Notes under the pieces: model-generated
The model's database searches: none
The model's input: only the letters and a program-made list of their open reading frames with translations
What the model was told of the DNA's origin: nothing
Assembly (NCBI GenBank): GCA_002726245.1
Contig: PBSM01000254.1
Coordinates: 1 to 37,958 of the forward strand
Direction: 5' to 3'
DNA from: Planctomycetaceae bacterium
GTDB taxonomy: Bacteria; Planctomycetota; Planctomycetia; Pirellulales; Pirellulaceae
Length of the DNA stretch: 37,958 bases
Translations under genes and position numbers: made by a program
Shown: positions 18,197-27,154 of the stretch, in pieces
How the letters are laid out: every line of letters starts with the position of its first letter
How positions within the stretch are numbered: the first letter of the stretch is position 1

Positions 18197-20191
18197 ATGG
18201 CGTTTCCCTTCCAAAGGCTTCGCCTTCGTGTCGCCAGACGAAAGCCTTCACGGGCGCGAACGCGCAGAGTGCGTTTTGAGCCGCTTGAACGTCGAGACCT
18301 GCTGGCGACGATGGAAGGCAGCGTTTTCTCCTTATCTACTAATCTCACCGCTGCGGGTCTGAGCGGAGATCTTACTGCGTCGATCGACTGGGGAGATGGA
18401 AGCACGGGCGTCGGGAGTGTTTCGGATACCGGCGTTGGCCCGCTGCAGGCTCGGTTCGATTACAGCCTCGACGATAACAACTTCTTCGATACGCAAGCGA
18501 AACGCGATCTGCTTGAACTTGCCACAAGTATGGTGGTCTCACAACTGGGTGATCAGCTCACGGCAATTACGCCGGGGGGCGACAATAGCTGGTCCATGAC
18601 GCTGGTCCATCCGGCCACAGGCGTTCAGGACTTCGAGATCAGCAACCCGACGGTTGCTGCTAACGAACTGGTGATCTATGCCGGTGGACGCGAACTCACT
18701 GGCACAAGCCTGGGCGTCGGCGGACCAGGAGGTTCGAGTGCCACTTGTGCCACGCCCGGCTTTTGTTCGGATGTCGCCACACGGGGACAAACCGGAGCTG
18801 CTGCCGAGCCGCCAACCGACTTTGGGCCGTGGGGCGGATCTCTCTCTTTCGACACGGATACGAACTGGCATTTTGGCGAAACAACGATCGGACTGGACAA
18901 CGACGAATCAGACTTCCTTTCTGTAGCAAGCCATGAGGTCACACACTTGCTCGGTTTCGGCGCGTCGCTCGCTTGGAACGGCTTGGTGTCCGGTGCCTTC
19001 TTCACCGGAGCCACCTCTGCCGCGGCGAACGGCGGGTCGAACGTGCCGCTGTCTGGCAGCGGTCACTGGGAGAACGGCACTACCCATAACGGTCAGGAAG
19101 CCGCGATGGACCCTTCGTTGACCAATGGCACCAGAAAGCTCCTGACGCAGCTCGACCTCGCCGGATTGGATGATGTCGGGTGGGAGATCGTTGACACTCA
19201 GTTGACGGTCGCGGCCGACCATACCTACGCGGACAATGGCGAATACGACGTCGATGTTGTTGTGACGGGGTCGTCCGGTGGCTCCGTCTCAACGTCCGTC
19301 AGCGAAACGGTCACCAATGCCGATCCTGTCGTGAGCGCACCCGGCAATGGCACAGTCTTGGTTGGGCAGACAGTCTCGTTTGCTGACATCGGACTCTTGA
19401 CCGACGCGGGCTTCGGCTCTTCGGAATCGTTCACTTATACGATTGACTGGAATGACGGGTCGCCGGACACCACAGGTACAGCGACGATCGATCAAGCGGG
19501 TAGCCCTGGAATTCTAACGAGTGGTTCGTTCGATGCGACACACATCTTCTCATCGACCGGCGCGTATACCGTCTCTGTCACGGTCGAAGACGACGACACA
19601 GGTACCAACTCCGACACATTCCAAGTCACCGTCTTGGACGTAAGCTGGCATAATTCAGCCAACGTCTTTGACGTAAACGCAGACTCGGCCGTGTCCGCAG
19701 TCGATGCTCTGATCATCATTAATGATCTCAATGCCAACGGTTCCCGTTCCCTATCGACACCGACTGCGAACACCGTTCCCCCTTTCATCGACGTGACCGA
19801 CGACGGTTATCTCTCTCCACTTGATGCGTTGCAAGTCATCAACTTCGTGAATGACCAGTCATCAAACCCGGAAGGCGAGGGTGGTCGTGAACCAGTCGGT
19901 GTAGGAGTGAAAGCCGCAAGCAACCCTCTTCGCAACTCGCTGTCATTATCGACGATTCAGCCAGTCCCAAAGAGGCGACACGCAACCGCGATAATTACAG
20001 AGCGTGTGACGCCCACGGCTATTCTCTGTCGCCGCCCTGCGGATGAAATGTGGTGCATCCGCGACATTCGCCGCCCAGACGACTCGCAATCATCGCCTGC
20101 GGACGTCTGGGAGGAACAGCACGACAACTCAACATTTGACTTGCAACTCGATTCGGACCTCGATCAAATCATCGAAGAGCTGCTTGGTTAG
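18197..20191 (+). CDS. Secreted LEPR-XLL-type metalloprotease with PKD and dockerin-like modules
   Basis: Start at ATG 18197, 91 bp after alaS, giving 664 residues; the open frame extends upstream inside alaS but that part is antisense-like shadow. Residues 1-36 are Arg-rich and end FEPLERRDLLA, the LEPR-XLL type N-terminal signal of large planctomycete surface proteins. SIDWGDGS (about 57-64) looks like the first half of a PKD domain. A metalloprotease domain follows with HEVTH at 246-250 (HEVTHLLGFGAS; no third His at the metzincin position) and a late VGWEI. Then VAADHTYADNGEYDVDVVV resembles the second half of a PKD domain, followed by another PKD (TIDWNDGSPD...HIFSSTGAYTVSVTVEDDD). Two dockerin-like calcium repeats end it (VFDVNADSAVSAVDAL and FIDVTDDGYLSPLDAL, about 490-550). 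It is probably exported and surface-bound. Targets are unknown. Confidence 0.8.
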   Translation: MAFPFQRLRLRVARRKPSRARTRRVRFEPLERRDLLATMEGSVFSLSTNLTAAGLSGDLTASIDWGDGSTGVGSVSDTGVGPLQARFDYSLDDNNFFDTQAKRDLLELATSMVVSQLGDQLTAITPGGDNSWSMTLVHPATGVQDFEISNPTVAANELVIYAGGRELTGTSLGVGGPGGSSATCATPGFCSDVATRGQTGAAAEPPTDFGPWGGSLSFDTDTNWHFGETTIGLDNDESDFLSVASHEVTHLLGFGASLAWNGLVSGAFFTGATSAAANGGSNVPLSGSGHWENGTTHNGQEAAMDPSLTNGTRKLLTQLDLAGLDDVGWEIVDTQLTVAADHTYADNGEYDVDVVVTGSSGGSVSTSVSETVTNADPVVSAPGNGTVLVGQTVSFADIGLLTDAGFGSSESFTYTIDWNDGSPDTTGTATIDQAGSPGILTSGSFDATHIFSSTGAYTVSVTVEDDDTGTNSDTFQVTVLDVSWHNSANVFDVNADSAVSAVDALIIINDLNANGSRSLSTPTANTVPPFIDVTDDGYLSPLDALQVINFVNDQSSNPEGEGGREPVGVGVKAASNPLRNSLSLSTIQPVPKRRHATAIITERVTPTAILCRRPADEMWCIRDIRRPDDSQSSPADVWEEQHDNSTFDLQLDSDLDQIIEELLG

Positions 20192-20287
20192 GTGCCAGCA
20201 GCAGCGCTATTCGTTCCAAGCGGCGTCGGTGCGGAACATCCTTGATTCCCTCAGCAATTCGCAAGCACAACGGTCTCTTGGCCGCTT

Positions 20288-20329
20288 AGGATCGTTCGAG
20301 AAGACGACACTTGTTTCTCGAACGATCCT
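20288..20329. terminator. Bidirectional terminator between convergent genes
   Basis: AGGATCGTTCGAGAA (20288-20302) and its exact complement (20315-20329) form a 15-bp stem with a 12-nt loop, flanked by TT and TTAA. It stands 96 bp after the metalloprotease stop, and its right arm touches the stop codon of the PIG-L gene (20331-20329), so it can serve both transcripts. Confidence 0.75.
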
Positions 20330-21243
20330 TAATCGTCAAAGAACGGAAACAGTTCCTTCAGTCGTGCGTCACTCGGCCGCGATCCGTATTCGCAGACTTC
20401 AAACGCCTCCGCATACTTCACAGCCTTCCCCTTTTCTTCTCCGTACCAACGGACAAGTGCTTCGCGCGCTTGGTTGGCTTCGTTGCCAGATCGGCGTGCC
20501 CAGGATTTCTCGGCAAACTCCCGGCAGCGAACCGTATCGTCCGCGGAACGCTGGCGAAGAGTTTCTTCCGATCCAAGCGCTCCTCCTTCGTAGACCTGCG
20601 ACACAAGAGCATCGACGGCATCCAGCTTTTTCTGGAAAACATCATCGATCGAGATGGCAACGTCAGCTTCAAAAGGATACGGCTTTTGGAAGCGATCGGA
20701 GAAGTACATAAAGACCGGATTCTTCTTGAGTCGCGGGACGTCGGGGCAGAAGTAGGGGACGGTCACCATGAACGCGGCGTCTTGGACGAGGATACCGGTA
20801 TAGCGATGGTCGGGATGGTAGTCGTTCGGGCGATGCGAGAAGACGAGGTCCGCTTTCCACTCGCGAATCAGTCGTACGATCTTCTTTCGATTCTCCAGAG
20901 TCGGCAGCAGTTCGCCGTCGTGGATATCGAGCACTTCCGCCGTTGTCCCGAGACGCCGAGCCGCTTCCATCACCTCGGCTGTCCTTCGCTGAGCCAGCGG
21001 GCCGCCTGCCATTGCCCAATGCCCGATATCGCCGTTGGTGACCGAAACCAGTTTCACGTGATGACCGAGCGCAGCCCACTTTGCCGCCGTGCCAGCCAGA
21101 CGGAACTCGGCGTCATCAGGATGCGCACCAAAGGCGATGATTCGCAGCTTACCGTCGTCGGCAGGCTTTTCGGCCGAAGCGGTTTTAAAAATGACGAGAC
21201 AAAGTCCAATCGCAAGTGATGACCAAACGGCTTGGTTCTTCAT
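20329..21243 (-). CDS. PIG-L/LmbE family deacetylase, exported
   Basis: PIG-L enzymes are zinc-dependent N-deacetylases acting on GlcNAc-type sugars or related amides. The start is set at ATG 21243 (MKNQAVWSSLAIGLCLVIFKTASAE), which gives a signal peptide; the open frame runs 11 codons further without a better start. Zinc ligands are clear: AHPDD at about residue 40 and the later HPDH in NDYHPDHRYTG. HWAMAGGPLAQRRTAEVMEAARRLG is typical of the planctomycete PIG-L set. Its substrate is not known. It is full-length at 304 residues and stands alone, ending at the shared terminator. Confidence 0.88.
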   Translation of the reverse strand: MKNQAVWSSLAIGLCLVIFKTASAEKPADDGKLRIIAFGAHPDDAEFRLAGTAAKWAALGHHVKLVSVTNGDIGHWAMAGGPLAQRRTAEVMEAARRLGTTAEVLDIHDGELLPTLENRKKIVRLIREWKADLVFSHRPNDYHPDHRYTGILVQDAAFMVTVPYFCPDVPRLKKNPVFMYFSDRFQKPYPFEADVAISIDDVFQKKLDAVDALVSQVYEGGALGSEETLRQRSADDTVRCREFAEKSWARRSGNEANQAREALVRWYGEEKGKAVKYAEAFEVCEYGSRPSDARLKELFPFFDD

Positions 21244-21276
21244 TGGTTGTTCTCTGGACGCAGTGCAAGGTGGCAT

Positions 21277-21491
21277 GAAACCAGGTGCGTATTATGCGAT
21301 GTAGACAGCGTGGTTACCATCAGTAAGTCTTGGCGCACGGCACCGGATGTGGATCATCGTGCCAGCTTCCGGCATGAGGCTGTGTAGATGGGCAGCGGAT
21401 CGGCAACTCAGTGGACCAACGACCCGGCGATGGCGGAGAAGCTCTGGCAGCGGTACGACGGCTCCATTAATGCGGTGGGCTCAAACACACG
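21277..21491. other. Intergenic stretch with one doubtful 35-codon ORF
   Basis: A plus-strand ATG at 21388 opens 35 codons (MGSGSATQWTNDPAMAEKLW..., stop 21493-21495), directly after an in-frame TAG and with no clear ribosome binding site. The composition is protein-like (WTNDP, AEKLWQRYDG), so it may be a truncated 3' remnant, but I do not recognise it. No terminator for the pseudopilin gene is evident. Confidence 0.2.
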
Positions 21492-21842
21492 CTAATAGTG
21501 ATCGTGGCCTGTGACACGGTGGGTGTTGGTATCGATCTGATACGCCGTGTTATCTGCGGGGCACCTCGGGATCTCGGCGGGATAGTAGTCAGGGTCTTCG
21601 AGGTCGCTTACCTTCGTGGGAAAGACGCCCTTGTCAAAAAAATAACGTTCTAGCGCGGAGTTCAGGTCTCCTTTGTACTGCTTACACGTCTGGACCTTGG
21701 CCGTAAACGCATGCGTCGCGATTCGTGGAACAGCGATGACGACGAGGATTCCCATGATCGTCACGACTGCCAGCAATTCCAGGAGCGAGAAGCCTGTTTT
21801 CCGCTTCTGACTTTTAAGAACAAAGTCCGTCTTTGTGTACAT
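21492..21842 (-). CDS. Type II secretion/type IV pilin-like pseudopilin
   Basis: The class III prepilin signal is clear: KRKTG followed by FSLLELLAVVTIMGILVVIAVPRIATHAF, with Glu at +5 and a cut expected after Gly. Start is taken as ATG 21842, giving a 17-residue leader; ATG 21890 would add 16 residues. The mature part is about 100 residues and ends with a DxDP...CPADN motif (DLEDPDYYPAEIPRCPADNTAYQID) like that of GspG/H-type and ComGC-type pseudopilins. No ATPase, secretin or peptidase gene is nearby, so it must work with a machine encoded elsewhere. Confidence 0.8.
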   Translation of the reverse strand: MYTKTDFVLKSQKRKTGFSLLELLAVVTIMGILVVIAVPRIATHAFTAKVQTCKQYKGDLNSALERYFFDKGVFPTKVSDLEDPDYYPAEIPRCPADNTAYQIDTNTHRVTGHDHY

Positions 21843-21967
21843 TTCTGCTGAGGCCTGGGGGGAGAGTGCGCGTTCGGTTTTCGAAAACATAGCTCAACGA
21901 GAGGGTCACGCGCCGGTTTTCCTGGCCTCTGCGGCAAACCGAAACCAGCTTGTCCGGCCTGTAGCGG

Positions 21968-23317
21968 TTAGACCAATCGCTTTACTGCCCAACCCTGGCG
22001 ATAGCTCTTGCGAACGAACTCGCTGGCTTGGGCATTGTCGGTGACTTGCAGCGATTCGGCATCCCATTGCAGTTGCTGCCCCGGATAGCGAATCGCAATC
22101 GTGCCGAGCAACACCGTTTCCGTAAGTGGGCCGGCGTAGTCGAAATGCGAAGCCGCTTTGTCCACGCCCTTGCAAGCGTTCGTCCATTGCATGTAATGGT
22201 CACTGCCTTCGATCGCCTCGATCTTATAGTCGGCAAAAGAGTCGATAGGAAACAGTTCTGGTCCCCGGCGGCCTCCGTGCTCGCAAAGCAAGACGCCTTT
22301 CTCGCCAACAAAGAGAGACCCGTTCGCAGGTAGAGAGCGGTCACTAGGTAACTGGGCGAGTTCTTGGAGTGGCTTCTTGCCGCCGTCATACCAGGTCATC
22401 TGAAACGTATCGCCCGCCGTGTGCTTGGTGCCGGCAAACTCGTATCGAATGATGCCCCATTCGGGAAACGTTTCGTTATTCGGCGCGGGACCATCCGACC
22501 AGACTCGCTTCGGAGAACCAAGCTCACAGCTCCAGACAACCGGGTCGATAATATGGCAGCCCATATCGCCGAGCGCCCCGACTCCGAAGTCGAGCCAGCC
22601 GCGCCAGTTGAAGGGGTGATAAAGCCCGCGGCCACGCTTGCTCTCTTCGGTGGGGCCAATGTAGGGGCGAGTTGGGGCAACGCCAAGCCAAGCGTCCCAG
22701 TGCAAGTAGTCGGGCACGTCGTCAGATCGCTCGGGGCGATCGATGCCTTGAGGCCAGATCGGACGGTTGGACCAGGCGTGTGCTTCCTTGACCTTTCCGA
22801 TCACTCCGCTCTGAAGGAGTTGAACAAGCGTCCGGTATGCGGTGCCGCTATGCCCTTGATTGCCCATCTGCGTGACAACGCCTTTCTCCTTCGCGAGCAA
22901 CCGCATTTGTCGAGCTTCAAAGACGGTGTGGGCAAGCGGCTTTTGCACGTAGACATGCTTTCCCAACTCCATCGCGGAAACTGCAATCGGCGCGTGCATG
23001 TGGTCCGGCGTTGACACGGTTACCGCATCGATGTCTTTCTGCTCCAGCAACTTCCTCCAGTCGGTGTACACCTTCGCGTCGGGATAGATCTTTTCCGCTG
23101 CACTTAATGTTCGTTCATCAACGTCGCAGATCGCCACGACATTCTGGCCGACCGACGTGCTGGCGATATCTCCCCTTCCCTTGCCGCCGACCCCGACTGC
23201 GGCGATATTCAGCCGATCATTTGCACCGAAAGCCGACGACGAAACCACAAGCGGCATCGCCAAACTAGACGCGGTGGCGGATTGAAGGAAGACGCGTCGT
23301 GTCGGGCATGTCGTCAT
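21968..23317 (-). CDS. Gfo/Idh/MocA family oxidoreductase, Tat-exported
   Basis: The N-terminus is a Tat signal (CPTRRVFLQSATASSLAMPLVVSSSAFGAN). Then comes a Rossmann NAD(P) domain (LNIAAVGVGGKGRGDI) and the family motif VQKPLAHTVFEARQM, with the catalytic EKP-type Lys present as QKP. The C-terminal domain has NWRGWLDFGVGALGDMGCHIID and the WTNACKG segment. The 449-residue length is normal for the exported planctomycete subgroup, which acts on sugars or their derivatives. The reaction here is unknown. AAGGAA lies 7 bases before ATG 23317. It is divergent from the PaiB-like gene, and the pseudopilin follows 125 bp downstream. Confidence 0.92.
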   Translation of the reverse strand: MTTCPTRRVFLQSATASSLAMPLVVSSSAFGANDRLNIAAVGVGGKGRGDIASTSVGQNVVAICDVDERTLSAAEKIYPDAKVYTDWRKLLEQKDIDAVTVSTPDHMHAPIAVSAMELGKHVYVQKPLAHTVFEARQMRLLAKEKGVVTQMGNQGHSGTAYRTLVQLLQSGVIGKVKEAHAWSNRPIWPQGIDRPERSDDVPDYLHWDAWLGVAPTRPYIGPTEESKRGRGLYHPFNWRGWLDFGVGALGDMGCHIIDPVVWSCELGSPKRVWSDGPAPNNETFPEWGIIRYEFAGTKHTAGDTFQMTWYDGGKKPLQELAQLPSDRSLPANGSLFVGEKGVLLCEHGGRRGPELFPIDSFADYKIEAIEGSDHYMQWTNACKGVDKAASHFDYAGPLTETVLLGTIAIRYPGQQLQWDAESLQVTDNAQASEFVRKSYRQGWAVKRLV

Positions 23318-23482
23318 GGTCGGTTCCTTACGATTACTTTCTAACCTCGAAGTGCATGAGCATCATACCTACTTTCCAACGCGTGATGCCAGAGAAAACG
23401 AACCATTGAGCCCCTGTTGTGTCCGCCACTCGTCTTAAGGCATATGTTGTGAGAACCACCAATCCTTCGTACCTTCGGTGCA

Positions 23483-24124
23483 ATGAAAATGTACATTCCG
23501 GCCAGTTTCCGCGAGACAGATCCGGCTCGGCTACACGAGTTCATCGAGCAACATAGTTTCGGCATTCTGTTGACTCATCGAGACGCGGAGTCTGTCGCCA
23601 GCCACTTGCCGTTCGTTCTGGACCGTAATTCAGGAACGCAAGGGACGCTGCTCGGCCATGTGGCTCGAGCCAATGACCAGTGGAAAGGCATTGACGGAAG
23701 CAGCGTACTTGTCGTCTTTCATGGTCCCCACGCCTACATCTCCCCACAGTGGTACGAAGCGACGAATGTCGTGCCAACCTGGAACTATGTCGCCGTGCAT
23801 GTGTACGGCAGGCTTCGCCTGCTCGCCGACAATAGCCAAGCGCTCGCCGCACTTCGACGGACCGTCGCGGAATACGAGCCCGATAGCCCCGCAGGCTGGT
23901 CGATCAACGAACCAGATGCCGAGTTTGTGGAGGGCCTGCTCGAGGCAATCGTCGGCTTTGAAATCGAGATTGAGCGAATCGAAGGTAAGTGGAAGCTCAG
24001 CCAAAACCATGACAAGGAGAGACGTGCGACCGTCGTGCGCGCATTGCAGGAAGCAGGCGGCGAGCAACGCGAGCAGATTGCCGAACTGATGTCGAAGGCT
24101 TGTAGGGCAAAGCGTGACCGGTAA
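23483..24124 (+). CDS. PaiB-like FMN-binding protein
   Basis: The 213-residue product matches the PaiB family (named as FMN-binding negative transcriptional regulator after B. subtilis PaiB): MYIPASFRETDPARLHEFI at the start, SHLPFVLD, GHVARANDQW, VVFHGPHAYISPQWY, VPTWNYVAVHVYGRLR and ending EGKWKLSQNHDKERR. All of the family blocks are present and in order. The flavin fold suggests an oxidoreductase-type or regulatory role; the target is not known here. Start at ATG 23483, with another Met two codons on. No paiA neighbour is present. Confidence 0.92.
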   Translation: MKMYIPASFRETDPARLHEFIEQHSFGILLTHRDAESVASHLPFVLDRNSGTQGTLLGHVARANDQWKGIDGSSVLVVFHGPHAYISPQWYEATNVVPTWNYVAVHVYGRLRLLADNSQALAALRRTVAEYEPDSPAGWSINEPDAEFVEGLLEAIVGFEIEIERIEGKWKLSQNHDKERRATVVRALQEAGGEQREQIAELMSKACRAKRDR

Positions 24125-24227
24125 TCCTCGCAGTTTGAGTGGCGCAAGAGAGCTCAAGAAAGAGCAAGCCTCGCACAACCGGTGAAGAGTTGCACGAGGC
24201 GCGAGTTATGTGGCGTATTTGTTATCG

Positions 24228-26927
24228 TTACGGACTCGACAACGAAAGCCTCGCCTCGAGCACTTTGCCGATCCGGCTCGCCGACTCCTGCAAGTGTGCT
24301 CGTGAATAGCTGTCCAGCTTCACGTTGCTTTTCAGGAGTTGACTCATACTTGCCTCCAGCGACGAGAGCTCAGCGAAAGCGATTGTCTGGCAATCATCGG
24401 GTGCAAAAGTTCTCCCCATGGCAAGATTGGAGAGCTTCCGCAGATACTCGCGTTGCAAGTTCCGTCGGATGCTGCTGATGGCAGGCTTGCGGTTGCTGTA
24501 TTCGCCTTCCTCCACGGCGCCCAATTCCGCGAAGATGGCTTTCGTCAATCTTTCGATCAACTCGGCAGTCGTCAAGACATCCTGATCCGCAGGCATCTTC
24601 AACTCCGTATCGTGGATTCGCTCCAATACGGTCGATGAAGTCAGTTGATCCATCACACGTGTCTGCCACATCGAGATGACATCATGGAGCGGGAAGTCCT
24701 TTCGCGTCGAGCTTGATGTTCCCCAATGATTCCATCTCGACGTTGCTAGATACTTGTACAATTCGGGCGGAAATTGGAACGGCTTGTCGCTGAAGACCTG
24801 TTCTTCGAGCAAATCGAACGCTTCCCGTTGCTTCGCGACGTCAACCAATTCGATTGGGGCTTTAGCGTCCTTGTCACCCTTGTGGCTGCGGCTGGTGTGA
24901 AGGCCACCTACGTAACGTGCGACGAACGACATGCCTTGTCCGTGCTGAGACAGCAAGATGTTGAAGGCTCGCCGCGTTTGCGTGTAGTCGTCGCCTTCCT
25001 TGGAGGTTCGTTCAACCAGTCCTGGAATGACCTCCTGCACAACCTGAGCACGCAGCTTCGCGTACTCCAAGGCATCGTTGCCGAGGTCGAAGCGATTCGA
25101 GTCTGGATCGGGGTCGGAACTGGAGGTATCCTCGTCGGTGGCATAAGACAGAGCCGCTTCGCCGCTGCGTGTGGCAATTTTTTGTAGCTCTTTCACTTCG
25201 CCGGTCATTCCGCCAGACAAAGGCTTATAGCCGTACTCAATCGCCCAGTAGTCGTATGGACCGATCGTCGTTGTGTAGTAGTCACCTTGCTCCGACTCCT
25301 TCGAGACGATGTTGGTTGGGTTATAGTCCATCACCGAACCGACCATGCCTTGTTCGCGAGTCTTGGCGGGATCGTTGACGTCCGTCAGGTTCAGCATCTT
25401 GCTCGCTTTGAAGTTATGTCGCAGACCGAGGGTATGGCCGACTTCGTGCATGGTGACCTCTTTGAGGCCCTGCATGATCATCTTTTCCCGTTGTTCGGCA
25501 GCTTCCTTGGCATCGGCGCGGGCCACAATCGCGGCGGCACCGAATGCCATCTGCGAAGCCATCCCGCTGCTCAATCGACAACTAGAGTGCTTGTTCAGTA
25601 ACGGTCGCGTGGATGCGGGCTCGGGGTCCAACGGACCGCCCGTCATGGCGGCAACCACATCCGGAGTTAACGTTTCGAACTCTTCCTTCCAGAAGTGAAG
25701 GAAGTCGGCGTCGAAGATGATATCCGCATCGAGGATCTGGCCAGTGTAGGGGTTCACTCGGGATGGCCCCATCGCAAAGCCGGCATTGGCGGTGATCCAA
25801 CGGAACGTATTGTAGTTGATGTCCTCGGGGTCCCACGTGGCATCATCCGGCTGTTGACGAACTTCAATCGCATTCAACCAGCCAGCCTTCTCGAACGCTT
25901 TGTTCCATTCTGCGATACCTTCTCGGATGGGCTTCCGGTACTTATGCGGAACGGTCTTCTCGACCCAGAAGACGATCGGTTCCTTGGGAGGATACGGTGG
26001 CTTTGAAGCTCCCAGCGGCTTCTCCAGCTTCCAGCGATTGATGTGACGTACAAACTGATCGCGATCGCTCTCCTTGTTGTAGTCCTTCACCACCGTCAGA
26101 AAGTACCCGACCCGGTCATCGGCGAGACGGGGCGTATAGCCAGTCTTCGAGATCTTGCTGATCGAATAATGCACGTTCAAAGTGATGCCGCGCGAATCGG
26201 CAACGGTGTCGAACGAGGAGCGACCACTCGACGCATAAGTCGCGGCGACTTCCAATTCGATGTTCTTATCAAAGGCTTTGATCGAAGCCCAGGTCGATCG
26301 GTCGGAAGTAAATCCAAAGCCGGGCAAGACCTGGCTGATTTGCGGAAGGTCGCTCATGAAGACGGGTGTCATGTCAACGAGATCACCACCCTTCGGACCC
26401 TTCGACACGACTCGCAAGCTAAACAGAACACTGTCGGTGTAAGCATTGTCAAGCGCGAACCGTTCGGGATAGCCCTTGTTCGCCTTGAAGCGGACGTTCT
26501 CGCGAATCACATGAACGCGGTCGTCGATCTTGCGGAATCGCCACACCCAATCATCGCCGAAGTTCCAGCTATAGCCGCCAAGCAACGGAGCTTGGCCCAT
26601 ACCTTTGGCAATCGACAGCAAGACGATGTACTCCGAGCTGTAGTGCGAACTGCTCATTTCGGCATACAGCTTGTTCCCCTTCTGATAAAGCGTGAACAAG
26701 CCGGTGTGTGACTTGGCATCTTTCAAGAGTGCCGCATAGGGCGGAGCCGGAGCCTTTGGCGTTGACGCCGCTGGCTTGGGAGTGCTGGTAGAACTGCTCG
26801 GCGTCTCGGCTGCGGCAGGGTTGTCAGCAGGCTTGTCATCTTTGGGCTCGTCTTGTGCAAACATGTCACTCGTCAGCAGCGTCGCCAACAACAACACGCA
26901 ACACCCGCGAAGAGAACTTTTCATCAT
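24228..26927 (-). CDS. Zinc metalloprotease, DUF5117/DUF5118 type
   Basis: Start is ATG 26927 behind CAGGAA; the longer open frame upstream crosses the divergent promoter region. The 899-residue product begins with a signal peptide (SSLRGCCVLLLATLLTSDMFAQ) and a Pro/Ala/Ser/Thr-rich linker (to about residue 65). DUF5117-like sequence follows (LFTLYQKGNKLYAEM, ILLSIAKGMGQAPLLGGYSW). The zinc site HEVGHTLGLRH is at about 494-504, in metzincin form HExxHxxGxxH, with the Met-turn candidate GSVMDYNP shortly after. DUF5118-like and C-terminal helical parts complete it. These exported enzymes are common in planctomycetes and Bacteroidetes and are of unknown target. It stands as a single gene. Confidence 0.9.
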   Translation of the reverse strand: MMKSSLRGCCVLLLATLLTSDMFAQDEPKDDKPADNPAAAETPSSSTSTPKPAASTPKAPAPPYAALLKDAKSHTGLFTLYQKGNKLYAEMSSSHYSSEYIVLLSIAKGMGQAPLLGGYSWNFGDDWVWRFRKIDDRVHVIRENVRFKANKGYPERFALDNAYTDSVLFSLRVVSKGPKGGDLVDMTPVFMSDLPQISQVLPGFGFTSDRSTWASIKAFDKNIELEVAATYASSGRSSFDTVADSRGITLNVHYSISKISKTGYTPRLADDRVGYFLTVVKDYNKESDRDQFVRHINRWKLEKPLGASKPPYPPKEPIVFWVEKTVPHKYRKPIREGIAEWNKAFEKAGWLNAIEVRQQPDDATWDPEDINYNTFRWITANAGFAMGPSRVNPYTGQILDADIIFDADFLHFWKEEFETLTPDVVAAMTGGPLDPEPASTRPLLNKHSSCRLSSGMASQMAFGAAAIVARADAKEAAEQREKMIMQGLKEVTMHEVGHTLGLRHNFKASKMLNLTDVNDPAKTREQGMVGSVMDYNPTNIVSKESEQGDYYTTTIGPYDYWAIEYGYKPLSGGMTGEVKELQKIATRSGEAALSYATDEDTSSSDPDPDSNRFDLGNDALEYAKLRAQVVQEVIPGLVERTSKEGDDYTQTRRAFNILLSQHGQGMSFVARYVGGLHTSRSHKGDKDAKAPIELVDVAKQREAFDLLEEQVFSDKPFQFPPELYKYLATSRWNHWGTSSSTRKDFPLHDVISMWQTRVMDQLTSSTVLERIHDTELKMPADQDVLTTAELIERLTKAIFAELGAVEEGEYSNRKPAISSIRRNLQREYLRKLSNLAMGRTFAPDDCQTIAFAELSSLEASMSQLLKSNVKLDSYSRAHLQESASRIGKVLEARLSLSSP

Positions 26928-27154
26928 GGTGCATTCCTGAAAGTAGTTAGGCAGGGCCACGAGCGAAGTCGCGATGGACGCTAGGCCTGCATGTGGTCCA
27001 AAGTAGGCTAAAATATACGCCACAGGGAAGAACGTGCGGAGGCTGATCGCTCCAGACTCCGACATTCCTATTCTAGTCGTTTGGGAATTGCTGCGGCAAG
27101 CTGTAAGGACCACGCTGACTTTACCGACTACGAGAAACACTCCGGAAGTTCGGA
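26928..27154. other. Divergent intergenic region
   Basis: The 227 bases between the metalloprotease and kinase-like genes hold an AT-rich core (CTAAAATATACG near 27008-27019) that could supply -10 boxes in either direction, but I see no well-spaced -35. No ORF or repeat is supported. Confidence 0.25.

Noticed and set aside
20311-21219. 302-codon plus-strand ORF opposite the PIG-L gene
   Set aside because: The minus frame has the zinc motifs and signal peptide; this one is a codon-bias shadow that starts inside the terminator.
22364-23014. 216-codon plus-strand ORF opposite the Gfo/Idh/MocA gene
   Set aside because: It is antisense to clear Rossmann and family motifs, and its translation shows no domain.
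26043-26711. 222-codon plus-strand ORF opposite the DUF5117 protease
   Set aside because: Shadow frame; the minus-strand product has signal peptide and intact zinc site.
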